A stretch of 27,112 bases of DNA, taken from a virus. The DNA is taken from positions 1 to 27,112 of the IMG/VR virus record IMGVR_UViG_3300008740_000038. One strand, written 5' to 3'. Below the pieces are notes generated by a model that was not told the DNA's origin, ran no database searches, and saw only the letters and a program-made list of their open reading frames with translations. Positions 21,033 to 27,112 of this stretch are shown in pieces. Position numbers and translations under genes: made by a program. The number at the start of each line of letters is the position of its first letter. Within the stretch, counting starts at the first letter, position 1.

Positions 21033-21400
21033 ACCGAGACCTCTACGTCCAACCCGCCGTCGTCTCTACGTAGCACCACAGACGACTGTGCGAATTGCAT
21101 TTCGTTGCTGATATTAAAGCCGCTTTTTTTTAGCTCTATCAGCGCTTCCCTTTTTGCAAGCGCGTCAACCTGCGAAGCACTGAACGATACGCGATGCAAC
21201 GTCCGCGGCACGCTTCTATTTTGCGTATGAGTGTTCGTCGTCGCTTGATTATACGACGTACCACCCATGGCGCTTTGACCTGACGCCACGACCCTTTGCG
21301 CCGTATTAGCCCGCACCACTGTCCCCGCTTCGGGCGCGACAGACCTCCGTAGCCCATCAGAACCTGTAGCAGCATTGCCCTCCCCGTTTGCTTTTTGCAC
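21029..21400 (-). CDS. Hypothetical protein nested with the transglycosylase 3' end
   Basis: A 123-residue protein from GTG 21400, which has GGAGG five bases upstream. A GTG at 21412 and an ATG at 21268 are alternatives. The N-terminal half is low-complexity (Gly, Ala, Asn, Thr) and overlaps the transglycosylase gene in another frame by about 260 bases. The C-terminal half, outside the overlap or at its edge, looks like a real domain: 'LHRVSFSASQVDALAKREALIEL', 'VVLRRDDGGLDVEVSV'. Its stop overlaps the next gene as ATGA, which supports translation at least of the C-terminal part. Confidence 0.45.
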   Translation of the reverse strand: MQKANGEGNAATGSDGLRRSVAPEAGTVVRANTAQRVVASGQSAMGGTSYNQATTNTHTQNRSVPRTLHRVSFSASQVDALAKREALIELKKSGFNISNEMQFAQSSVVLRRDDGGLDVEVSV

Positions 21401-21813
21401 GTCCGCCTCCACAATGACAAAACCTTCGCAGTTAATTGTATGTTGTATGTTCCGTTTTTTAGCCTATTGCGCACGGCGCGGCATTGTTCGCTTGGATTAT
21501 TTACTGGGTCTTTGTCTGTTCTACATTTGCCGTGAAACCTAGCCCTGTGCTGTCCCAGGCCTATGTCTTCTTTATCCGAGCTAACAAGGTGAGAGCGCCA
21601 GCGGCTTTCGTGGTGGATTAGCGCCACTATTGTTAGGCTATCGAACCTAACAGCCGACGCTGATTTCCGAACGGTTTTGGCGTACGATAACGCCCTATTG
21701 ATCGGCATAGATGGGCTAGATTGAAGTATGGCCCACACTATAATTGGTATAGCTCTGATCATAAATGGCACATGACGCAAACGGAAGGAACGGGGGGGAG
21801 TTGCATGCGCCAC
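21139..21813 (-). CDS. Lytic transglycosylase-like (SLT domain) protein
   Basis: A 224-residue protein with an SLT-type lysozyme fold. 'IVALIHHESRW' holds the likely catalytic Glu (about residue 69), and 'DKEDIGLGQHRARF' corresponds to the family's G-[LI]-[MG]-Q motif. The later part ('SLWRRTCKKQTGRAMLLQVLMGYGGLSRP') fits the helical back of the fold, and the C-terminus is strongly basic. It would cleave peptidoglycan glycan strands. A hydrophobic stretch 'AIPIIVWAIL' precedes the domain and may be an export signal. The ATG at 21762 starts just before that stretch; GTG 21813 gives a longer, basic leader. Neither has a clear ribosome binding site, so the start is uncertain. Confidence 0.7.
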   Translation of the reverse strand: MAHATPPRSFRLRHVPFMIRAIPIIVWAILQSSPSMPINRALSYAKTVRKSASAVRFDSLTIVALIHHESRWRSHLVSSDKEDIGLGQHRARFHGKCRTDKDPVNNPSEQCRAVRNRLKNGTYNIQLTAKVLSLWRRTCKKQTGRAMLLQVLMGYGGLSRPKRGQWCGLIRRKGSWRQVKAPWVVRRIIKRRRTLIRKIEACRGRCIAYRSVLRRLTRLQKGKR

Positions 21814-21831
21814 ATGCCGTGGCGGATCATA

Positions 21832-22029
21832 TCACTCCCCGTCAAACCTATCATCAAGTATTTTTCTCGCCTCGTTTTCTTGCTCCTTTAGCTCAGCAGA
21901 AGTAGCGGCTACGAACCTTTTGACGATGAGCTTTGCTGACTCTAGATCTCCTTGGCTCGCATATCGAACAGCCGAGGCGATTGCTTTGCTAGCAGCTGAG
22001 ACTATTGGGGCAATTAGATTCTCTATCAT
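21832..22029 (-). CDS. Small helical hypothetical protein
   Basis: A 65-residue protein starting MIENLIAPIVSAASKAIASA, overlapping the upstream stop as ATGA. It is helical, with a weakly amphipathic N-terminus and a charged end ('ELKEQENEARKILDDRFDGE'). No family is recognised. It lies between the lipoprotein and the transglycosylase and may be a partner of either. Confidence 0.6.
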   Translation of the reverse strand: MIENLIAPIVSAASKAIASAVRYASQGDLESAKLIVKRFVAATSAELKEQENEARKILDDRFDGE

Positions 22030-22454
22030 TTAATGCTCGCCATCATCAACATAATTGAGCTATGCGCCTTTTGAAGGTCCCCATACAGCCCAATGACTCT
22101 AGAAAGATCTGGGCTCTTGCCGGCGTCAATAGCAGACCTAGCCAACAGCAACGCGTCGGCTAGTGCGTTCTGTATCCCTTCGGCTGTCTTGAACGCTTCG
22201 AATACAGCAGCATAGTTTGCTACGGTATCCTCTATTTTTTTTTCGCCAGCCTCTTTGCTTTCTGCTGTTTTTGCTATAGCTACCAAAACAGATTTTCGCT
22301 GAGCTATGGCGCTAGACTGAACCCTGTTCAGAATGTCTACCACAGAATTGTTAGCAGCAATGGCCGAGCCAATTGCTGAGTCGGCAACTGTGCCGTATGG
22401 TGCGCCGCACCCCACTACATAGGCAAAAATAATTAATCTGATTTTTGGTAGCAT
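22026..22454 (-). CDS. Lysis-cassette lipoprotein, coiled-coil type
   Basis: A 142-residue protein whose N-terminus 'MLPKIRLIIFAYVVGCGAP' is a lipoprotein signal, with Lys/Arg, a hydrophobic core and a VVGC lipobox (Cys16). The mature part is helical and coiled-coil-like ('VVDILNRVQSSAIAQRKSVLVAIAK', 'LYGDLQKAHSSIMLMMASI'). An outer-membrane spanin is a natural guess in a lysis cassette, but the classical o-spanin is shorter and Pro-rich, so this is uncertain. The start has only a weak ribosome binding site and may be coupled to the 26-residue frame just upstream. It ends as ATGA with the next gene. Confidence 0.6.
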   Translation of the reverse strand: MLPKIRLIIFAYVVGCGAPYGTVADSAIGSAIAANNSVVDILNRVQSSAIAQRKSVLVAIAKTAESKEAGEKKIEDTVANYAAVFEAFKTAEGIQNALADALLLARSAIDAGKSPDLSRVIGLYGDLQKAHSSIMLMMASIK

Positions 22455-22513
22455 CTATTTACCAAAAGCTGCGTGGTTGCTCTCATGCTCTGCACAGCTA
22501 GCTCTGTGCTCAC
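22433..22513 (-). CDS. 26-residue coupling ORF
   Basis: A frame starting GTG at 22513 overlaps the stop of the gene before (GTGA) and reads MSTELAVQSMRATTQL and on to a stop at 22433, inside the start of the lipoprotein gene. All neighbours use the same 4-base overlaps, and the lipoprotein ATG at 22454 has no strong ribosome binding site, so this tiny frame may serve to carry ribosomes to it. It may also be chance. It is not recognised as a protein family. Confidence 0.25.
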   Translation of the reverse strand: MSTELAVQSMRATTQLLVNRCYQKSD

Positions 22514-22809
22514 TGGCTGTTCGTCTCGGTGTAATCCGCTAGAGCTTGGCTCATTTCCAGAGCCCCTCTTGCCACTTGCGCCAGCTCCGCCCTTGCCTGC
22601 TGCTGCTCTGCCATTCTCGCTTCGTTTAGCCGCGCTATTTCCTTGTCTTTCGTTGCGACTATTTTCTCGTGGCGCGTCATCGCTGCTTTGTATTCCGCAT
22701 CGCGCCTCTGTAGGAACACCCAAAACGCCCAGCTGACTATAGCAAGCAGAAGGGTCGGTAGACCGTATTGAACTAGAGCTGTTGCTACCTGTTCCATTTG
22801 GCATGTCAT
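22510..22809 (-). CDS. Membrane/coiled-coil protein, holin-like partner
   Basis: A 99-residue protein with one membrane span ('VQYGLPTLLLAIVSWAFWVFLQ', residues ~13-35) and a long coiled coil ('RRDAEYKAAMTRHEKIVATKDKEIARLNEARMAEQQQ'). This layout, one N-terminal span and a soluble coiled coil, is found in phage inner-membrane spanin and holin-partner proteins. The start at ATG 22809 overlaps the upstream stop (ATGA); an ATG at 22797 is an alternative. I noted a second frame over the same stretch, rich in Ser and Gly, which is a shadow. Confidence 0.65.
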   Translation of the reverse strand: MTCQMEQVATALVQYGLPTLLLAIVSWAFWVFLQRRDAEYKAAMTRHEKIVATKDKEIARLNEARMAEQQQARAELAQVARGALEMSQALADYTETNSQ

Positions 22810-23120
22810 CCACCCACAACGGTTTTGCCTATGCTATGAATGCCTGCCGCCGTTGCGATCGCTGTCATTGCTGTGGCTATTACGTCATCCAGTGGCTTGG
22901 TGCCATCCGTCAGCGCAAGCGCCACTGGTGCCATAGCCAGAATAAGATTCGCAAGTGCCTTTTTTCTGCCGCTAGTGAGCGCACCAGAATCCTTTGCGAG
23001 CCAATCCTTCAGCTTTGGCAAAGATTTTATCGCCCATATTGTAAGAAATAGCGTGGCACCAGCTATGAGTCGACCATTGCCACTCATAAACCAGCCGATA
23101 ATATCCTGTAAATTTGGCAT
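22806..23120 (-). CDS. Holin-like membrane protein
   Basis: A 104-residue protein with two predicted membrane segments, 'LIAGATLFLTIWAIKSL' (~18-34) and 'ALANLILAMAPVALALT' (~55-71), separated by a short charged loop and followed by a third weaker hydrophobic stretch ('VIATAMTAIATAAGIHSIG'). Size and topology fit a class II/I holin that would open the inner membrane to the lysins. It is the first gene after a strong terminator and has its own extended -10 promoter six bases from the ATG, so its mRNA would begin at the start codon. The next gene overlaps as ATGA. Confidence 0.65.
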   Translation of the reverse strand: MPNLQDIIGWFMSGNGRLIAGATLFLTIWAIKSLPKLKDWLAKDSGALTSGRKKALANLILAMAPVALALTDGTKPLDDVIATAMTAIATAAGIHSIGKTVVGG

Positions 23121-23126
23121 AGCTCA

Positions 23127-23135
23127 ATTATAACA
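23127..23135 (-). promoter_or_regulatory. Extended -10 promoter for the lysis cassette
   Basis: On the minus strand TGTTATAAT combines TGn with a perfect TATAAT. The six bases TGAGCT lie between it and the ATG at 23120, predicting a transcript that begins at the start codon. It sits immediately after the T-run of the terminator at 23137-23179. No -35 match is seen. Confidence 0.55.
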
Positions 23136-23136
23136 T

Positions 23137-23179
23137 AAAAAAGCCCCCACCCTAGATCGGACCAGAACAGGGCAGGGGC
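23137..23179 (-). terminator. Strong rho-independent terminator after the tail-fibre genes
   Basis: The minus-strand RNA forms an 11-bp stem, GCCCCTGCCCT with AGGGTGGGGGC, with two wobble pairs in the middle and a 15-base loop, followed by six U. It lies 45 bases after the last tail gene and should stop readthrough into lysis genes. Confidence 0.85.
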
Positions 23180-23224
23180 CACGGGACCAACGTAGGGAGA
23201 CTGACCCCGCCGCTGGCCAGCGAC

Positions 23225-23584
23225 TTATGTTAGCTCAGCTAATACCTCAAAAAACAGATAGGTGCTCTCTGGCAAGGTCATGAGGCCAGCGCCGCCAGCA
23301 AAGCTGATTTGTAGCTCCGATGCATACATGCCAGCTACAGACGGCGAAGGCGTCCAGTTGTATAGCCACACACCATTAATAGCATCTACGATAGTAGCCA
23401 CGCCTGATTCGACCGGCGCGGTCGACAGCGGCACGCCATCGTTGTCTACTAGCTGCCACCTAAACTCTAGCGTCGTGCCCGTTAGATTTGCTATTGTGCC
23501 ATCAGGCAACGTGGCCACCCGTTGCAGTGGTGGCAAGTTGTCGCCTAGCTTGATAGACCAGCTGGGATTTACTGCACTGCTCAT
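23225..23584 (-). CDS. Baseplate/fibre-associated beta protein (BppU-like N-terminal type)
   Basis: A 119-residue protein from the ATG at 23584, which overlaps the upstream stop (ATGA). A longer in-frame start at 23665 would put a basic Cys/Arg-rich run inside the preceding gene and is rejected. The pattern 'SIKLGDNLPPLQRVATLPDGTIANLTG' followed by 'TLEFRWQLVDN', 'IVDAINGVWLYNW' and 'AGMYASELQISFAGG' is that of a small Ig-like/BppU N-terminal type domain, common in tail-tip and baseplate proteins. It is the last gene before the terminator. Confidence 0.6.
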   Translation of the reverse strand: MSSAVNPSWSIKLGDNLPPLQRVATLPDGTIANLTGTTLEFRWQLVDNDGVPLSTAPVESGVATIVDAINGVWLYNWTPSPSVAGMYASELQISFAGGAGLMTLPESTYLFFEVLAELT

Positions 23585-24165
23585 GATGCCAGGTATGGTG
23601 CGGCTGCGGCATCGACTGCTGACTCGTCTGCAGCGGCCAATACAGCATCTATATATGTTTGGCATGATGCGCGCTCTACCAATACCGCAGCCGATACAGT
23701 AGAAACCGCACCATTTAAGTCGTTTGCATCTATTAAGTCGTATCTGCCTCTCTCATTGAACGTATAAACCGTAAAGGGATACTGCACCAAGCCCAGCGCT
23801 TGCATGCTCACCAGCTTAGACCAGTCGCCCTGGCTTTTTTCAGAGCACGAAAACAGGTTGCCGGATGATGCTGGATACTCCGCACGAACGCTATTCTCTA
23901 ACCTTTTGCTTCTATGCTTCAATAGAGAAGCTATGGTGCGATCTTTATACGGCTCAATGCCGCTGTGTGCGGCCACCAAAGCATCGCACTGCGTTTGCTC
24001 TGCGGCGCTTGGGTTGCCATCGAATAGCAAAGCAAAGGCATCCTCTGTGCGGTTGATGCCGTCAAAGGGTGTGGTGATGGCTGCGTCTGCTTTGATTTGC
24101 TCGCTCAGCAGTGCAATGTCGAGCGTTCCGTCGCTCGTGTCTGCTGTCGTATAGTTTGGAAACAT
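23581..24165 (-). CDS. Tail-fibre associated protein, DUF4376-like pattern
   Basis: A 194-residue protein from ATG 24165, which overlaps the upstream stop as TGATG with GGAGG eight bases before. The extended start at 24180 is not needed. The central part 'KLVSMQALGLVQYPFTVYTFNERGRYDLIDANDLNGAVSTVSAAVLVERASCQTYIDAV' resembles the short domain found in phage tail-fibre assembly or tail proteins (DUF4376-like: a strand pair, then 'D......V...' and a helix with R...C). The N-terminal half is acidic and helical. Assembly chaperone or minor fibre protein are both possible. Confidence 0.55.
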   Translation of the reverse strand: MFPNYTTADTSDGTLDIALLSEQIKADAAITTPFDGINRTEDAFALLFDGNPSAAEQTQCDALVAAHSGIEPYKDRTIASLLKHRSKRLENSVRAEYPASSGNLFSCSEKSQGDWSKLVSMQALGLVQYPFTVYTFNERGRYDLIDANDLNGAVSTVSAAVLVERASCQTYIDAVLAAADESAVDAAAAPYLAS

Positions 24166-25547
24166 CAGCTCACCCTCCACAGCTCAATGATGGCATCCTG
24201 GATGCCAGCTGTGCCGCCCTCTTGCTGCCGCCATTCGATGTCAAATGTCATGCTTTGATTAGAGAATACAATTCCACCGCTGCCACCAGCGAACTCGCGA
24301 TTGTCGGTGTCTTTTGGTTCGAGCCGCTGGATTGACCCAACGTCAAGCGCCAGCGTTCTATTTCGAAGCCTAACCTCCACAGAATCAGCGCCATTTTCCT
24401 GATCGATCACAGCCTGCCACTTTATTCGGTATGTGCCCGTGAGCACAGGGGTGGCCAGTGTTGCTTTGATCTGGAACGTGGTCGCTGTGGTGGTAGATCG
24501 CGGTCGTGAGCCGACGCCTTGATAGTCGGCACCAAACATCGGGCCAATATCGGCTACACCGCTGCCACCGTCCGCCACATTAAAGCCTACGAAATTCAGG
24601 CTGCTGTGTGGAGTATTGGCGATTGCTGAGCCGTTGTCCTCAACGTTAATTGTGGAGCCTGCCCCTGGTGGCCCCTGTGGCCCGGCTGGGCCGTTGGCGC
24701 CAATCGATGCGATCGTGAGCCCAACGCCTCCCGTGGCCGTGTCGTAGCCAGCCACGTTGTAGGTCACTTGCGCCATGACTCGCACGACATCGCCAACCGA
24801 CAGCGACAGGATAGCCGTGCGGCCGCAAGTGCCATCCACGCCAGCCGTGCCACCGGCGAACCAATGCGACACCTGGCCGCGGGTCGCAGGAACCTCTGTG
24901 CCGTTAATTTCGACCCATGTTTCGGCTACGCGGATCGAGGTGTCGGTCTCGCCAAAGGTCACACCATACGTGACAAGATAGTTGCCGGCGCCGCCAGCCT
25001 GCACCGTCACTTCGTTTGTTGCCAGCGAAAACAGGGCATTGCTTTGGCGCTCGGTGTTCAGGCCAAGAACGGTTGGCGTTACACCGACCGCGGTGGTCCC
25101 TGAGTCATAGTAATCTACATAAACCGCTGATGCTCCGCCGCCGCTTGTGGTCGAGGTCCAAACAGCAGCGCCGGCTGTTGCGTCTGTGCAAACAAACTCG
25201 CCGGGCGACGAGATATTTAGCCAGCGTACGCCAGGCTGAAATCCCAGGCTGTCATCGTCGTTGGCAGTTGGGTTTGTGTTGGTTATCTGGTTCTCAATTG
25301 TCGGCGATGGCGCGATGGGTGGCGCTGGCGTATGGGCAGCAACCGCACCAGTCAGCAGCGTCTCTTGCGGCCCTGACAATGCCGATGCGTAGTAGATGGC
25401 CAGATCATCAAGCTCGGTGGTGATGTTGCTCAGAGCCGGAAACCCTGGGTTTGCAACAGCTAAAGCAAGAAGCTGCGACCATAGCTGCTCAGAATTGACA
25501 GCCCCGGTCGCGGTGTCTGATGAAATCGAATAGTCGTATTGTGCCAT
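24165..25547 (-). CDS. Tail fibre with C1q-like domain and collagen-like linker
   Basis: A 460-residue virion protein. Residues ~1-110 are an acidic N-terminal helical/linker part. Residues ~135-280 have a C1q/TNF-like jelly-roll pattern ('YVDYYDSGTTAVGV', 'YLVTYGVTFGETDTS', 'GRTAILSLSVGDVVRVMAQVTY'). 'GPAGPQGPPGAG' is a short collagen-like GPX stretch near residue 290, and the last ~110 residues form a beta domain related to that of the neighbouring gene. Together these are typical of trimeric receptor-binding fibres. The ATG at 25547 abuts the stop of the upstream gene (TAGATG). Confidence 0.7.
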   Translation of the reverse strand: MAQYDYSISSDTATGAVNSEQLWSQLLALAVANPGFPALSNITTELDDLAIYYASALSGPQETLLTGAVAAHTPAPPIAPSPTIENQITNTNPTANDDDSLGFQPGVRWLNISSPGEFVCTDATAGAAVWTSTTSGGGASAVYVDYYDSGTTAVGVTPTVLGLNTERQSNALFSLATNEVTVQAGGAGNYLVTYGVTFGETDTSIRVAETWVEINGTEVPATRGQVSHWFAGGTAGVDGTCGRTAILSLSVGDVVRVMAQVTYNVAGYDTATGGVGLTIASIGANGPAGPQGPPGAGSTINVEDNGSAIANTPHSSLNFVGFNVADGGSGVADIGPMFGADYQGVGSRPRSTTTATTFQIKATLATPVLTGTYRIKWQAVIDQENGADSVEVRLRNRTLALDVGSIQRLEPKDTDNREFAGGSGGIVFSNQSMTFDIEWRQQEGGTAGIQDAIIELWRVS

Positions 25548-26366
25548 CTATGCCACCCTAACAAATTCCATTCTTGCATCGCCTATACCCGATAGAACAC
25601 CAGCAACACTAGATCGGAACAATAGGCTGAACGTGTCCGCAGTAACCGCACCATAGACAAGCTCAACAAACCCAGCCGCCCGCATCAGCTGATTTGTGCC
25701 ACCAGGCCCAGGACCGCCAGCATCCTGTGGCTCCTGGTTGTGGCTCATAAGGACATTTAACGCGGTGTCTTGGATTTCAGCGTTAAAATCATTGCCTGTG
25801 CTGTTGTGATTCCAGCTATAAGACCACCGCAATTGATACGATCCGGCCGGTACAGCTGGATGCACCAGCGCAAGCTTTAGCACCAGTACGTTGCTAACGG
25901 TCGTAGAGAATGCAAGCGACTCTGCATAAGTGCGCTCGGTGCCATAGACGTTAGGCGCAGAGCCAACGACGGTTAGGCCGCTGCGGATCATCAGCTCGCC
26001 ATCATTTATAGCGCCATAGCTTAGCGCCGAGCCTCCCGACTCCTGCAATCCTACAACGGCTGGCGATGGCAGCGTGCCGCTTAGGTCGCCACCCAGCGCC
26101 GTTGCGTCTGTAATCGGGCCATTGCCACCAATGGTAGACACCAGTGGATTGGGGTATGTGCCTGACAGATCACCGCCGGCTGCACCTGATGGCGGACCGC
26201 CGCTAGTTACGGATGTATAGGCGCCACCAAATGCGCTCACCTCTACATCGCCAGTGCCAACGTTAGCGCGCAGCCTAACCGTAGTGGGCGAAGATAGGCC
26301 AGCAGCAGCGCCATCATCTAGCTCGATTACCTCTGCGCCGGCTGGGCCTTTTGCTGCAATTGGCAT
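25548..26366 (-). CDS. Tail fibre/tip protein
   Basis: A 272-residue beta-rich protein. The N-terminal ~60 residues ('VIELDDGAAAGLSSPTTVRLRANV') precede two copies of the fibre motif 'GGDLSGTYPNPLV' and 'GGDLSGTLPSPAVVGL', typical of phage tail fibres. The last ~115 residues form a beta domain ('VLVLKLALVHPAVPAGSYQLRW', 'FNAEIQDTALNVLMSH') that aligns in layout with the C-terminus of the next fibre gene. It starts by TAATG overlap. Probably trimeric and exposed; the receptor is unknown. Confidence 0.7.
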   Translation of the reverse strand: MPIAAKGPAGAEVIELDDGAAAGLSSPTTVRLRANVGTGDVEVSAFGGAYTSVTSGGPPSGAAGGDLSGTYPNPLVSTIGGNGPITDATALGGDLSGTLPSPAVVGLQESGGSALSYGAINDGELMIRSGLTVVGSAPNVYGTERTYAESLAFSTTVSNVLVLKLALVHPAVPAGSYQLRWSYSWNHNSTGNDFNAEIQDTALNVLMSHNQEPQDAGGPGPGGTNQLMRAAGFVELVYGAVTADTFSLLFRSSVAGVLSGIGDARMEFVRVA

Positions 26367-26515
26367 TAGTGGACCTCATATCTGGTGACGCCGCAGCCTT
26401 TTGGGAAAAACAGGGTCATGCGGCCATTGCCTAGGATCAAACGGATCAATGCGTCTGGGTTGGCTTCCCTGGTCGGCTCGTATTCGCTCATCTGCTGGAT
26501 ATCAATTATCGCCAT
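26366..26515 (-). CDS. 49-residue small protein between fibre genes
   Basis: A short gene from ATG 26515 (GGAGGAG upstream), starting MAIIDIQQMSEYEPTRE and ending 'FFPKGCGVTRYEVH'. It overlaps the gene on each side by one base (TAATG), which strongly suggests translation. The sequence 'ANPDALIRLILGNGRMTLFFPKG' is a compact helix and strand pair. It is not recognised. A small structural or assembly factor is the natural guess from the position. Confidence 0.65.
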   Translation of the reverse strand: MAIIDIQQMSEYEPTREANPDALIRLILGNGRMTLFFPKGCGVTRYEVH

Positions 26516-27054
26516 TACTCCTCCACAGCAAATGCGCCCTTGCTCAAGTCCACAACTGGCAAGCCTGCCACTAGGCTAGGGATGCCACCCACAAGAAAGT
26601 CAGAAACCGTGGGCGTGCCAACTGCAAACCGCGATGCAGCTGGCGTTGCAAACACAAGCGAGCCACCAGCATCCACTTGCACAGCATGATCGATCGTGTT
26701 GCCAGTGCCCCAAACAGTGCCACGCACTAGCACATTCCCGTGCGTTTCACATCGTAGCGCTCTAGATATGGCCACAGGTTGATCAATCAGCACCCATTCG
26801 CCAGATGGGCCAATGCGCAGCGTGCCATCGGTTTCGGAGCCAATCTCACAGGCTTGTGCGGTGTACTGCGCCACATTGCGCGATAGGAGCTCAATGATTG
26901 AGCCGCTGCCTGCCACAACACTAGCCCTAATCCAATTGCTATATAGAAAAAGCTGAGAATTGAAGGCCCTCATGCTTGTAGATGAGCATTCGGCATTACA
27001 GCCTAACATGCCTGCCCCAAAAAAAGTGCTGCCACCAAAGTAGGGGCTGTTCAT
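26515..27054 (-). CDS. Tail-fibre/spike-like protein, right-handed beta pattern
   Basis: A 179-residue protein starting MNSPYFGGSTFFGAGM. Repeated short strand-turn units ('GSIIELLSRNVAQYTAQACEIG', 'GTLRIGPSGEWVLIDQPVAIS', 'GNVLVRGTVWGTGN') suggest a beta-helix or spike. An in-frame stop lies at 27067-27069, so the gene begins inside the window; the next upstream ATG is out of frame. The ribosome binding site is weak. It is followed by coupling to the 49-residue gene. Confidence 0.6.
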   Translation of the reverse strand: MNSPYFGGSTFFGAGMLGCNAECSSTSMRAFNSQLFLYSNWIRASVVAGSGSIIELLSRNVAQYTAQACEIGSETDGTLRIGPSGEWVLIDQPVAISRALRCETHGNVLVRGTVWGTGNTIDHAVQVDAGGSLVFATPAASRFAVGTPTVSDFLVGGIPSLVAGLPVVDLSKGAFAVEE

Positions 27055-27066
27055 CTCGAGGTGGCA

Positions 27067-27112
27067 TTAAGTAAACGACACATAGCCATCAGTGATTTGC
27101 ACGCCCCTGTCG
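27067..27112 (-). CDS. Partial upstream gene, C-terminal end only
   Basis: The minus strand at the right edge reads DRGVQITDGYVSFT followed by a stop at 27067-27069. It is the end of a gene that lies outside the window, with the same direction as the fibre genes. Too little is present to assign it; 'GVQITDGYVSF' is the kind of short strand pair seen in tail proteins. Confidence 0.45.
   Translation of the reverse strand, partial: DRGVQITDGYVSFT

Noticed and set aside
22433-22819. A 128-residue Ser/Gly/Arg-rich frame over the membrane/coiled-coil gene
   Set aside because: The other frame has a clear membrane span, a coiled coil and ATGA/GTGA overlaps; this one is low complexity. Only its last 26 residues are kept as a possible coupling ORF.
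23585-23665. Longer N-terminus of the baseplate-type gene
   Set aside because: The extra 27 residues are Cys/Arg-rich and lie in the preceding gene; ATG 23584 forms an ATGA overlap.
1-27112. tRNA genes, attachment site and integrase
   Set aside because: I looked for cloverleaf-like sequences, long direct repeats and integrase motifs and saw none; lysogeny cannot be supported from this window.

Overview
The window is part of a tailed dsDNA phage genome (Caudoviricetes) or a prophage-like copy of one. The evidence is a Mu-type head module, a complete replication block, a lysis cassette and tail-fibre genes, nearly all packed with 1-20 nt start/stop overlaps. I see no integrase, transposase, tRNA or rRNA gene and no clear bacterial housekeeping gene. 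Shine-Dalgarno sites, sigma70-like promoters, a two-lipoprotein/multi-lysin set and a lytic transglycosylase point to a Gram-negative, diderm host. The exact host cannot be read from the sequence.

Layout. (1) Positions 1-8339, minus strand, reading right to left: ParB-domain/DNA methyltransferase fusion, small terminase-like protein, large terminase, a small zinc-finger protein, DUF935-type portal, Mu F-like head protein, protease with nested scaffold, head-decoration protein, Mu T-like major head protein, DUF1320-type connector protein, and the start of a further morphogenesis gene. (2) Positions 8340-9315: a large divergent control region without a convincing gene. It holds a perfect dyad, nine exact copies of GTTGGGACA in both orientations, further inverted repeats, a rightward sigma70-type promoter and a long leader that can close into a 25-bp helix just before the first ribosome binding site. 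(3) Positions 9316-18657, plus strand: an early operon of small unknown genes, then a Sak4/AAA_24-like ATPase, an SSB-like protein, a superfamily 2 helicase, a small lipoprotein, a VRR-NUC nuclease fusion, a PrimPol-VapE primase/helicase and a LexA-like winged-helix protein. (4) Positions 18745-23120, minus strand: the lysis cassette, with holin-like membrane proteins, a lipoprotein, a transglycosylase and a CHAP+GH25 endolysin. (5) Positions 23225-27112, minus strand: tail-fibre/baseplate genes, separated from lysis by a strong terminator followed at once by an extended -10 promoter.

The head genes run off the left edge and tail-fibre genes enter from the right edge on the same strand. The simplest reading is one long late transcription programme on a circular or circularly permuted genome (packaging, head, tail shaft outside the window, fibres, lysis), opposed by one early replication operon. 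Combining a Mu-like head with PrimPol-VapE replication, and without Mu transposition genes in view, makes this a mosaic rather than a true Mu relative.

The signals most worth following up are the iteron-like array, the structured leader RNA, and two promoters with identical geometry (TGnTATnAT, six bases, ATG) that predict leaderless mRNAs at the first genes of two late transcription units.
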